From: Faecalibacterium sp. UBA7177 | Lineage (GTDB): Bacteria > Bacillota > Clostridia > Oscillospirales > Ruminococcaceae | Direction: 5' to 3' | Length of the DNA: 19,614 nt | NCBI GenBank assembly: GCA_002491225.1 | Contig: DKVN01000154.1 | Coordinates: 6,446 to 26,059, forward strand | In this document: positions 13,164 to 19,614 of the stretch, piece by piece | How the letters are laid out: each line of letters starts with the position of its first letter | Position numbering within the stretch: position 1 is the first letter of the stretch | Made by a program: the position numbers and the translations under genes | The notes under the pieces: generated by a model | The model's database searches: none | The model's input: the letters and a program-made list of their open reading frames with translations, nothing else | Told to the model about the DNA's origin: nothing

Positions 13164-16100
13164 GCGTCAATTCACCCATCTGCATGTGCACACCGAATAT
13201 AGCCTGTTGGACGGCGCCTGCCGCATCGACCGGATGTTTGACCGGCTCAAAGAGCTGGGCCAGACCGCCATCGCCATCACCGACCACGGGGTGATGTACG
13301 GCTGTGTCGATTTTTACAAGGCGGCCAAAAAGGCGGGCATCAAGCCGATCATCGGCTGCGAGGTGTATGTGGCCACCCGCACCCGGTTCGACAAGGTCAA
13401 CCGGATCGACGGCAACCACCATCTGGTGCTGCTGTGCAAAAACGAGACCGGCTACAAAAACCTCATCAAGATGGTCTCGGCCGGTTTTTTGGAGGGCTTT
13501 TACTCCAAGCCCCGTGTGGACAAGCAGCTGCTCGAGCAGTACCACGAGGGGCTGATCTGCCTCTCCGCCTGCCTCGCGGGCGAGGTTCCCCAGGCGCTGC
13601 TGGCCGGCGATTACGACCGTGCCAGGGCCGTGGTCCTCTATTACAACGACCTCTTCGGCCCGGGCAATTACTACATCGAGATTCAGGACCACGGCATCGA
13701 GGAGCAGCACCAGGTGCTGCCGCTGCTGATTCAGCTCTCCCGCGAGACCGGCATCCCGCTGGTGGCCACCAACGACGCCCACTACCTGCGTCGGGAGGAC
13801 AGCCGGATGCAGCAGATCCTCATCTGCATCCAGACCGGCAAGACCATCCAGGACGACGACAAGATGGAATTCCAGACCGACGAATTCTATCTCAAGAGCA
13901 CCGAAGAGATGTACAGCCTCTTCGGCATGGCGCCGGACGCCTGCGAGAATACCAACAAGATCGCCGAGGCCTGCAATTTCGATTTTGAGTTTGGCGTGAC
14001 CAAGCTGCCCTATTTTGAAGCGCCGGACGGCATGGAGAACCAGGCCTACTTTGAAAAGCTCTGCTGGGAGGGGCTTGCGCGCCGCTACCCCGGCGCGGTG
14101 ACCGAGCCGCTCAAGGAGCGGCTGCGCTATGAGCTGGACGTCATCAAGCGGATGGGCTACACCAACTACTACCTGATCGTCTTTGACTTTATCCACTACG
14201 CCAAAACCCAGAACATCCCGGTGGGCCCCGGCCGCGGCAGCGGCGCGGGCAGCCTCGCCGCCTACTGCATCGGCATCACCAACATCGACCCCATCCGCTA
14301 CCAGCTGCTGTTTGAGCGGTTTTTGAACCCCGAGCGGGTCAGCATGCCGGATTTTGACGTCGACTTCTGCTACGAGCGGCGGCAGGAGGTCATCGACTAT
14401 GTCAACCGCAAGTATGGCTCGGACCATGTCGCGCAGATCACCACCTTTGGCACCATGGCGGCCCGCGCGGCCCTGCGGGACGTGGGGCGGGTGCTGGGCA
14501 TGCCCTACCAGACGGTGGACGGGGTAGCCAAGCTGGTGCCGCCCGACCCCAAGATGACCCTGACCCGCGCGCTTGAGCTCTCCAGCGAATTAAAAAGCCG
14601 CTACGAGCAGGAGCCCGAGGTGCACGAGCTGGTGGACACCGCCCTCAAGATCGAGGGGATGCCGCGCCACGCCTCCACCCACGCGGCCGGGGTGGTCATC
14701 ACCCCCGAGCCGACCATCGAGTATGTGCCGCTCTCGGCCAACGACGGCCTGCCGGTGACCCAGTTCACCATGACCACCATCGAGGAGCTCGGCCTGCTCA
14801 AGATGGACTTTTTGGGCCTGCGCACCCTCACGGTGATCCGGGACGCGGAGGAGGCGATCCGCAAAGCGGAACCGGACTTTTCGATCGAGACCATCTCCTA
14901 TGACGATGCCGCCACCTACGGGATGCTTGCCCACGGCGAGACCGAGGGGGTGTTCCAGCTCGAATCCACCGGCATGACCCAGGTGCTGACCCGGATGCAC
15001 CCCCAAAACCTCGAGGATATCATCGCCCTCATCAGCCTCTACCGCCCCGGCCCGATGGACTCGATCCCCACCTACCTCAACAACCGCCATCACCCGGAGT
15101 CGATCCGGTACAAGACCCCCCAGCTTGCCCATATTCTCGACGTGACCAACGGCTGTATCGTCTATCAGGAGCAGGTCATGCAGATCTGCCGGGAGCTGGC
15201 CGGGTTCTCCTATGGGCAGGCGGATCTGGTGCGGCGGGCCATGAGCAAGAAAAAGCACGATGTGATGGAAAAAGAGCGCCAGCACTTCGTGCACGGCAAC
15301 CAGACCCCCGGCCAGGAGTGCAGGGGCTGCGTGGCAAACGGCATCCCCGAGACGGTGGCCAACTCGATCTTTGATGAGATGTCCAGCTTTGCCTCGTATG
15401 CCTTCAACAAATCCCACGCGGCAGCCTATGCCTATGTGGCCTACCAGACCGCCTACCTCAAGTGCCACTACCGCGGGCCCTTCATGGCCGCGCTGCTCAC
15501 CAGCGTGCTGGACAACACCGACAAGGTGATCGAGTACTCCGGCGAGTGCCAGCGCCTCGGGGTGCCGCTGCTGCCGCCGGACATCAATGTCAGCGGCGGG
15601 GGCTTTACGGTGGACGGGCAGAACATCCGCTTTGGGCTCAACGCGGTCAAAAATGTGGGGCGCAACCTCATCGCCGCGGTGGTGCGCACCCGGGCCGAAC
15701 GCCCCTTTGCCTCGCTGTATGACTTTTGCAAGCGGATGTACGGGGCCGAGCTCAACCGCCGCGCGCTCGAAAGCCTGATCAAGTGCGGCGCGTTCGACGG
15801 GCTGGGCGGCACCCGCCGGGCGATGCTGCAGAGCATCGAGGGCATCCTCAAAAGCATCGAGACCGACAGCCGCCGCAACCTCGACGGCCAGCTGGATCTG
15901 TTCGGGCAGGCATCGGGCGGCGGGGGCAGCGGCGACTATGAGCTGCCCAAGCTCGAAGAGTACCCCGCGCGGGAGCTCTTGCAGATGGAAAAGGAGGTCA
16001 GCGGGCTGTATCTGTCCGGCCATCCGCTGGATGGATACAAAACGCTCATCAAAAATATATCAAATTGCAAGATTAGTGAATTGACAGGGGAGAACGCGAG

Positions 16101-16671
16101 AGACTACGATACAAAAGTAGTCAGCATCGTCTGCGCTGTCATCAAGAGCAAGCTGATGACCACCCGCTCCAACACCCTGATGGCCTTTACCACCGTCGAG
16201 GACCTGAGCGGCACGATGGAGATCCTGGTCTTCCCCAAGGTGCTCGAGCGCTGCCGGGAGGCGCTGCGGGAGAACGCGGTGGTGGTGATTACCGGCCGGG
16301 TCTCGGTCAAGGAAGAAGAAGCGGCAAAGTTAGTGGCAAACGAGATCGTCCCCATCGAGCATTACGCCGCGGCTTCCGGGCGCGGGCAGGCCGCGCAGGC
16401 TGGCGGGGCGGCCCAAACGGCCCCGGCTGCCCCGCAGGGCAGGCCGAAACCCCAGCAGCTCTGGCTCAAGCTGCCCTCGCAGCAGGGGCGCGCCTTTGAC
16501 AAGGTGAAAAACCTGCTCAGCATCTTTGAGGGTGACCTGCCGGTATACATGTATTTTGAGGACACCAGGCAAAAGGTGCGCGCGCCCCGCAGCCTCTGGT
16601 CACTCGACCATCCGCTGCTGTATCAGGAGCTGGAGCGCATCCTCGGGCCGGGGCATGTTGCCACCCGGTGA
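13156..16671 (+). CDS. dnaE: DNA polymerase III subunit alpha (DnaE)
   Basis: A replicative C-family polymerase of 1171 residues, full length. The N-terminal PHP domain shows His8, His10 and His12 in THLHVHTEYSLLDG. The palm has GPGRGSGAGSLAAYC near residue 358, catalytic Asp399 and Asp401 in MPDFDVDF and Asp551 in KMDFLGLR. FASYAFNKSHAAAYAYVAY marks the fingers. An OB fold runs about 985-1070, then an Ala/Gln/Gly-rich linker and a 70-residue tail. No PolC-type exonuclease is present. The ATG overlaps whiA by 8 bp and has GGAGAGGG upstream. A stretch near 16031-16120 is markedly A+T-rich compared with the rest of the gene. Confidence 0.97.
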   Translation: MAERQFTHLHVHTEYSLLDGACRIDRMFDRLKELGQTAIAITDHGVMYGCVDFYKAAKKAGIKPIIGCEVYVATRTRFDKVNRIDGNHHLVLLCKNETGYKNLIKMVSAGFLEGFYSKPRVDKQLLEQYHEGLICLSACLAGEVPQALLAGDYDRARAVVLYYNDLFGPGNYYIEIQDHGIEEQHQVLPLLIQLSRETGIPLVATNDAHYLRREDSRMQQILICIQTGKTIQDDDKMEFQTDEFYLKSTEEMYSLFGMAPDACENTNKIAEACNFDFEFGVTKLPYFEAPDGMENQAYFEKLCWEGLARRYPGAVTEPLKERLRYELDVIKRMGYTNYYLIVFDFIHYAKTQNIPVGPGRGSGAGSLAAYCIGITNIDPIRYQLLFERFLNPERVSMPDFDVDFCYERRQEVIDYVNRKYGSDHVAQITTFGTMAARAALRDVGRVLGMPYQTVDGVAKLVPPDPKMTLTRALELSSELKSRYEQEPEVHELVDTALKIEGMPRHASTHAAGVVITPEPTIEYVPLSANDGLPVTQFTMTTIEELGLLKMDFLGLRTLTVIRDAEEAIRKAEPDFSIETISYDDAATYGMLAHGETEGVFQLESTGMTQVLTRMHPQNLEDIIALISLYRPGPMDSIPTYLNNRHHPESIRYKTPQLAHILDVTNGCIVYQEQVMQICRELAGFSYGQADLVRRAMSKKKHDVMEKERQHFVHGNQTPGQECRGCVANGIPETVANSIFDEMSSFASYAFNKSHAAAYAYVAYQTAYLKCHYRGPFMAALLTSVLDNTDKVIEYSGECQRLGVPLLPPDINVSGGGFTVDGQNIRFGLNAVKNVGRNLIAAVVRTRAERPFASLYDFCKRMYGAELNRRALESLIKCGAFDGLGGTRRAMLQSIEGILKSIETDSRRNLDGQLDLFGQASGGGGSGDYELPKLEEYPARELLQMEKEVSGLYLSGHPLDGYKTLIKNISNCKISELTGENARDYDTKVVSIVCAVIKSKLMTTRSNTLMAFTTVEDLSGTMEILVFPKVLERCREALRENAVVVITGRVSVKEEEAAKLVANEIVPIEHYAAASGRGQAAQAGGAAQTAPAAPQGRPKPQQLWLKLPSQQGRAFDKVKNLLSIFEGDLPVYMYFEDTRQKVRAPRSLWSLDHPLLYQELERILGPGHVATR

Positions 16672-16706
16672 GGGAGCCGGGCTTTACAATAAGAATGAAT
16701 GCCATC

Positions 16707-16739
16707 CCTGCCGCCCCATAGAAAGGGAAGCGCGGCAGG
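16707..16739 (+). terminator. Hairpin between dnaE and pfkA
   Basis: CCTGCCGC (16707-16714) and GCGGCAGG (16732-16739) form an 8-bp stem, extended inside by CCC/GGG. Only TTT follows, so termination would be weak. The -10-like TACAAT at 16685-16690 lies just after dnaE but has no well-spaced -35. Confidence 0.35.
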
Positions 16740-16763
16740 TTTGAAAACAGGAGGGGAATTCAC

Positions 16764-17735
16764 ATGAAAGAGATCAAAACCATCGGTGTGCTGACCAGCG
16801 GCGGCGACGCTCCGGGCATGAACGCCGCGGTGCGCGCTGTGGTGCGTACTGGCATCAGCAAGGGGTTCCGGATGATGGGCATCCAGCGCGGATACAACGG
16901 CCTTTTGAACGGCGAAGTCTACGAGATGAACCTGCGCAGCGTCTCCGAGATCATCCACCGGGGCGGTACGGTGCTCTACACCGCCCGCTGCCTCGAGTTC
17001 AAGACCGAGGAGGGCCAGAAAAAGGGGGTCGAGCGCTGCCGTGAACTCGGCATCGACGCGCTGGTGGTCATCGGCGGCGACGGCTCCTTCCGCGGCGCAA
17101 AGGCGCTGGCCTCGTATGGCGTGCCCTGCATCGGCATCCCCGGCACCATCGACAACGACATCGCCTGCAGCGAGTACACCATCGGCTACGACACCGCGAT
17201 GAACACCGCGGTCGAGATGATCGACAAGCTGCGGGACACCACCCAGAGCCACGACCGCTGCAGCGTGGTCGAGGTGATGGGCCGCAACGCCGGGTACATC
17301 GCCCTCAACGTGGGCATTGCCACCGGCGCCATCGCCACCCTGATCCCCGAGCGCCCCTATGACCTTGAGCGGGATATCCTCGACCGGATGCGCTTTACCC
17401 AGAAAACCGGCAAAAAGCACTTTATCATCATCGTGGCCGAGGGCGTGGGCCACGCGCAGGACATCGCCAACGAGATCCAGGCGGTCAGCGGCATCGACGC
17501 CCGCGCCACCATCCTGGGCCATGTGCAGCGCGGCGGCTCGCCCACCCTGCGGGATCGTGTGACCGCCTCCTCGATGGGCTACCACGCCATCTACCTGCTC
17601 GAGCGCGGCATCGTCAACCGGGTGGTCGCCGTATCGGCCGACCAGATCGTGGATTACGATATCAATGTTGCGCTGGCGATGCACAAGACGATCGACACCA
17701 CCCTTTTGGATGTGTCGAGCACCATTTCGATCTGA
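16764..17735 (+). CDS. pfkA: ATP-dependent 6-phosphofructokinase
   Basis: Phosphorylates fructose-6-phosphate to fructose-1,6-bisphosphate, the committed step of glycolysis; 323 residues, the normal bacterial length. TSGGDAPGMNAAVRA (11-25) opens the ATP site. GGDGS at 104-108 has Gly rather than the Asp of pyrophosphate-dependent enzymes, so it uses ATP. GIPGTIDND follows, with catalytic Asp130. Substrate residues are seen in VEVMGRNAGYIAL and HVQRGGSPT. The ATG has AGGAGGGG 8 bases upstream. The product controls HprK activity in Firmicutes, so it closes a metabolic loop with the first gene of the cluster. A hairpin precedes it and a palindrome follows. Confidence 0.97.
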   Translation: MKEIKTIGVLTSGGDAPGMNAAVRAVVRTGISKGFRMMGIQRGYNGLLNGEVYEMNLRSVSEIIHRGGTVLYTARCLEFKTEEGQKKGVERCRELGIDALVVIGGDGSFRGAKALASYGVPCIGIPGTIDNDIACSEYTIGYDTAMNTAVEMIDKLRDTTQSHDRCSVVEVMGRNAGYIALNVGIATGAIATLIPERPYDLERDILDRMRFTQKTGKKHFIIIVAEGVGHAQDIANEIQAVSGIDARATILGHVQRGGSPTLRDRVTASSMGYHAIYLLERGIVNRVVAVSADQIVDYDINVALAMHKTIDTTLLDVSSTISI

Positions 17736-17760
17736 TTTTTTTAGAGACGTTCCTGTCTGC

Positions 17761-17808
17761 ACAGTGGGCCGGTTCTTTTGTCCTGGGACAAAAGAACCGG
17801 CCCACTGT
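17761..17808. terminator. Perfect 22-bp palindrome after pfkA, probable bidirectional terminator
   Basis: The arms 17761-17782 and 17787-17808 pair perfectly over 22 bp around the loop CTGG. The loop-side core CGGTTCTTTTGTC is identical to 13 bases of the REP-type repeats flanking the transposase to the right. T-runs next to it are short on the plus strand; a T7 stretch lies before it, usable on the minus strand as a tract of A only. Position between pfkA and a minus-strand frame fits a bidirectional terminator. Confidence 0.6.
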
Positions 17809-17818
17809 CTTTGCCAGT

Positions 17819-17915
17819 TTATCGCTTTTTGTAGAATAGCCTGCCGATGCCATTTCCGGCAATGGACAGGGCACCATAAAGGATCACATAGCCCCACGCC
17901 GCATTGTAATGGGGA
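17819..17915 (-). pseudogene. Possible C-terminal remnant of a small membrane protein
   Basis: Read on the minus strand, an open frame of about 31 codons runs from the left edge of the REP to a TAA at 17819-17821. It contains HYNAAWGYVILYGALSIAG, a plausible membrane helix, followed by NGIGRLFYKKR, a positive tail. No start codon is suitable inside the REP. It could be the tail of a gene cut by the transposase unit, or chance; I do not recognise a family. Confidence 0.3.
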
Positions 17916-17961
17916 CACGGGGGACACGGGGACGGTTCTTTTGTCTGAGACAAAGGGACAG
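17911..17961. repeat. Left REP-type repeat of the RAYT unit
   Basis: Bases 17923-17960 are the exact reverse complement of 18784-18821 (38 of 38). The unit is a GGGGACACGGGGACGG-type foot followed by CTTTTGTC, TGA and GACAAAGG, an 8-bp hairpin with one G-T pair. The foot GGGGACACGG is partly doubled on this side (17911-17930). Confidence 0.85.
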
Positions 17962-17970
17962 ACCTTTAGC

Positions 17971-18723
17971 TCAGCGTGTCAACAGACATCGCTCGATCTG
18001 CGCCTTTGTCAACCCGGTCAGGCGGGCCAGCTGCCGGATCGAGCACCGTTTTTGTTGCAGTTCGTGCAAATATCCGCCCCACATGCCCTTGTCCAGCCGC
18101 CGAAAATCCGTACTCACCGCCAAATGACACATCTGACAAATCCGCTCGGCCGCTTCCCGGTCACTCAGCCGCCCGTCCCTGTCTATGTCGATGCAGAGGC
18201 AGGGGGCATCCTGCGCCAGAAAAGCAGAAAGTTCTTGCTGAGGGACCAGTTCATACAGGCGCTCTGTATCGACAAGCCCGCAATAGGCACAGGATGGGCA
18301 GCAGCTGCTCCAAGGGTATTCCTCGGGCGTTTTGCAAAGGCCCGCCTTGACCGGGTTTTGATAGATATATCGCAATACTGATAAAAAATAGGCGTCGTCC
18401 TCCACCGGCTCACTTTTGAAACGATCCTGAAACAGGTGCCCGGTGCGGGCGTATTTTTTGTTGTACCAACGCACGTAGCGCACGCCAACCCGCTTGCAGA
18501 TCGCCGCAAGCGGTTCTGTCTGCGGCCGGATCAAAAGATGCAGGTGGTTGCCCATCAGGCAGAAGGCATACAAGGTATAGAAAGCGTCCTTTTGGCATTC
18601 CCAAAGATACTGCAAATATTTTTCGCAATCCTCATCGTCATGAAAAATCACCTGGCGGTCAATCCCGCGCATCATCACATGAAAAATGCCGCTCTCACTT
18701 TGTTTTCTGGATGTTCTTGGCAT
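17971..18723 (-). CDS. REP-associated tyrosine transposase (RAYT, Y1_Tnp family)
   Basis: A 250-residue HUH-type single-strand DNA transposase. The fold shows FHVMMRGIDRQVIFHDDED, then the metal-binding HxH at His60 and His62 (LMGNHLHLLIRP). RYVRWYNKKYARTGHLFQ follows, where Tyr87 is the likely catalytic tyrosine, and RYIYQNPVKAGL is the family C-terminal signature of the domain. A helix-turn-helix-like tail (SIRQLARLTGLTKAQIE) follows, as in many RAYTs. The ATG has GGGAGGG 7 bases upstream and a promoter 24 bp upstream. It lies between 38-bp inverted REP copies. RAYTs are usually single-copy and mobilise or maintain REP sequences rather than moving like IS200. The catalytic residues look intact. 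Confidence 0.93.
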   Translation of the reverse strand: MPRTSRKQSESGIFHVMMRGIDRQVIFHDDEDCEKYLQYLWECQKDAFYTLYAFCLMGNHLHLLIRPQTEPLAAICKRVGVRYVRWYNKKYARTGHLFQDRFKSEPVEDDAYFLSVLRYIYQNPVKAGLCKTPEEYPWSSCCPSCAYCGLVDTERLYELVPQQELSAFLAQDAPCLCIDIDRDGRLSDREAAERICQMCHLAVSTDFRRLDKGMWGGYLHELQQKRCSIRQLARLTGLTKAQIERCLLTR

Positions 18724-18746
18724 ACAGCAGCCCTCCCATTGTTTCT

Positions 18747-18775
18747 ACTGTACTACCAATAAGGTGATTCGTCAA
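18747..18775 (-). promoter_or_regulatory. Promoter of the RAYT gene
   Basis: On the minus strand TTGACG (18770-18775), a 17-bp spacer and TACAGT (18747-18752, 4 of 6). It lies just inside the right REP, so the unit carries its own promoter. Confidence 0.55.
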
Positions 18776-18783
18776 CGGATATG

Positions 18784-18821
18784 TGTCCCTTTGTCTCAGA
18801 CAAAAGAACCGTCCCCGTGTC
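18784..18821. repeat. Right REP-type repeat of the RAYT unit
   Basis: Exact reverse complement of 17923-17960 over 38 bp. Its outer end lies 1 base from the TAG (18823-18825) that ends the RHS reading frame. Confidence 0.85.
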
Positions 18822-18822
18822 T

Positions 18823-19614
18823 CTAGCTGGTAAAGGTTTTCGCAATGCTGCTGGACACCATGCGGTTGAGGCAGTCGTAGGTGTAGATGTGCTCGCCCTT
18901 CTGGGCCTTGCGGTCGGCCTGATCCTCGCTGCCGGGGTTCGAGGGCTTGCCGGGCTTATCCGGGTTGACCGGCTTGTCGATCTTGTCCCCGCGGTTAAGG
19001 CCCGGGGCAACATTACCGCCCGGGTTGACGATCGTGCCGTTCCCATCCTCGGTCTGGCCCGGGGGCACCTGCCCATTGCCATCGCCGTTGCCGGGGTTCT
19101 TGGCGTCCTCCTTGCCGGTCTCGGGCTTGCCCGCACCGGGGCTTCCGGGGCCTTTGCTTCGGGCATGGCCACATTCGGGGCGTCCGGGGTTTCGGGCGCG
19201 GCAGCGCTCAGCCCAAAGAAGCTGGCGAACTGCTCCAGCAGGCCGGGCTCCTCATAGCTGTTTTTGCCTTTGCCGTCGCCCTTGTTTCCGTTTCCGTTGC
19301 CATTGCCGTTGTTGCCGGAGTTGCCGCTGCCCTGCCCGCTCTGGCCGTGATTGTACTGCATCTCGGACAGGCGGTTGCCCTCGGCGTCCCAGGTATAGGT
19401 GGTCTTGAAGTGCTTTTTGCCGCCCAGGTCGTACTCGTCCAGTTCAATGATCTGGTCGCACACATCATAGCTGTAAACGGCGGTCTCGTTGTTCGCGTAT
19501 TCTTTATAGGTCTTGTTGCCGTTGGGGTCGTACTCAAACAGGGTGATGCCGCCCTCGTGATCCTGCACCTGCACGATTTGATTTTCGGCGTCGTACCAGT
19601 AATCCACCTGGCTG
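18823..19614 (-). CDS. RHS/YD-repeat protein, C-terminal part, 5'-partial and frameshifted
   Basis: The minus-strand frame is open to the window edge. It encodes YD repeats typical of RHS and wall-associated proteins (YWYDAENQIVQVQDHEG, LFEYDPNGNKTYKEY, TYTWDAEGNRLSEM), then a Gly/Asn-rich tract (19258-19345), then ALA/Pro-rich sequence (LLEQFASFFGLSAAA). Near 19135-19165 the coding signal moves to another frame (GAGKPETGKEDAKNPGNG), passes a Pro/Gly/Asn/Lys-rich linker and resumes a YD motif (HIYTYDCLNRMVSS) before TAG at 18823. One missing base, for example in the CCCCGG run at 19136-19141, would explain this. In the first frame the tail runs through the REP to 18753 and is nonsense. No toxin domain is visible. 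RHS proteins are secreted or surface polymorphic-toxin carriers. Confidence 0.75.

Larger units (their letters stand above)
17911..18821 (-). mobile_element. RAYT unit with inverted REP ends
   Basis: The transposase gene, its promoter and the inverted 38-bp REPs form a unit of about 0.9 kb. No target duplication is evident, which fits HUH enzymes. The unit separates a truncated-looking RHS gene (right) from a short membrane-protein-like frame (left). Confidence 0.7.

Noticed and set aside
12793..14427. Minus-strand open frame of 544 codons antisense to whiA and dnaE
   Set aside because: Antisense to motif-complete genes, with composition typical of a third-position GC shadow.
14590..16023. 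Minus-strand open frame of 477 codons antisense to dnaE
   Set aside because: Antisense shadow of the polymerase; no recognisable domain or ribosome binding site.
16623..17927. Minus-strand open frame of 434 codons antisense to pfkA
   Set aside because: Antisense to an intact phosphofructokinase and crosses the palindrome; no protein-like features.
17911..18821. IS200/IS605 insertion sequence
   Set aside because: The protein is longer than IS200 TnpA (about 150 residues), has the RYIYQNPVKAG signature and HTH tail of RAYTs, and is bordered by REP-type repeats rather than IS200-type subterminal hairpins.
19258..19345. CRISPR or minisatellite in the repetitive stretch of the RHS gene
   Set aside because: The repetition is codon-level Gly/Asn/Lys low complexity without spacers or a fixed repeat unit.

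Overview
The window reads as a chromosomal segment of a GC-rich, endospore-forming Clostridia (Oscillospiraceae/Ruminococcaceae-like) genome. The evidence is a tricistronic GerA-type spore germination operon behind a sigma-G-like promoter, the Firmicutes-type hprK/rapZ/whiA genes, NrdR, a Gram-positive-style DnaE, and AGGAGG-type ribosome binding sites. No rRNA, tRNA, CRISPR array or prophage is visible.

Layout. 1-387 is the 3' end of a TIM-barrel sugar-phosphate isomerase/epimerase-like gene. 503-976 is nrdR, whose 3' end overlaps a convergent DUF4363 gene. DUF4363 and DUF421 form a minus-strand pair (956-2103). This pair diverges from gerXA-gerXB-gerXC (2176-5721), three genes whose ends overlap. 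A perfect 19-bp palindrome and a 161-bp, fully self-complementary-register, MITE-like element (5732-5943) separate the germination operon from an orphan minus-strand membrane protein (5959-6501). A minus-strand GT4 glycosyltransferase of the diacylglycerol-glucosyltransferase type (6637-7827) diverges from the main plus-strand cluster. Each direction has its own well-formed sigma-A promoter.

The cluster hprK-glk-murB-rapZ-whiA-dnaE-pfkA (8143-17735) joins carbon-flux sensing (HPr kinase, glucokinase, phosphofructokinase), cell-wall precursor synthesis and its control (MurB, RapZ) and replication (DnaE). The glmR/yvcK gene that usually sits between rapZ and whiA in Firmicutes is absent. Two short tandem duplications, both of period 13, occupy that gap instead.

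The right end (17736-19614) is accessory DNA. It holds a REP-associated tyrosine transposase (RAYT) on the minus strand, flanked by perfectly matching 38-bp inverted REP-type repeats. To its right is the C-terminal part of an RHS/YD-repeat protein with an apparent -1 frameshift, whose stop codon lies at the edge of the right REP. To its left is a short minus-strand reading frame resembling the C-terminal tail of a membrane protein, ending at a perfect 22-bp palindrome that shares its core with the REP. The simplest reading is that a RAYT/REP unit has settled in, and possibly broken, an RHS locus next to pfkA. Nothing here is clearly a wholly new system; the best candidates for a second look are the RAYT/REP unit with its broken neighbours and the 161-bp palindromic element.
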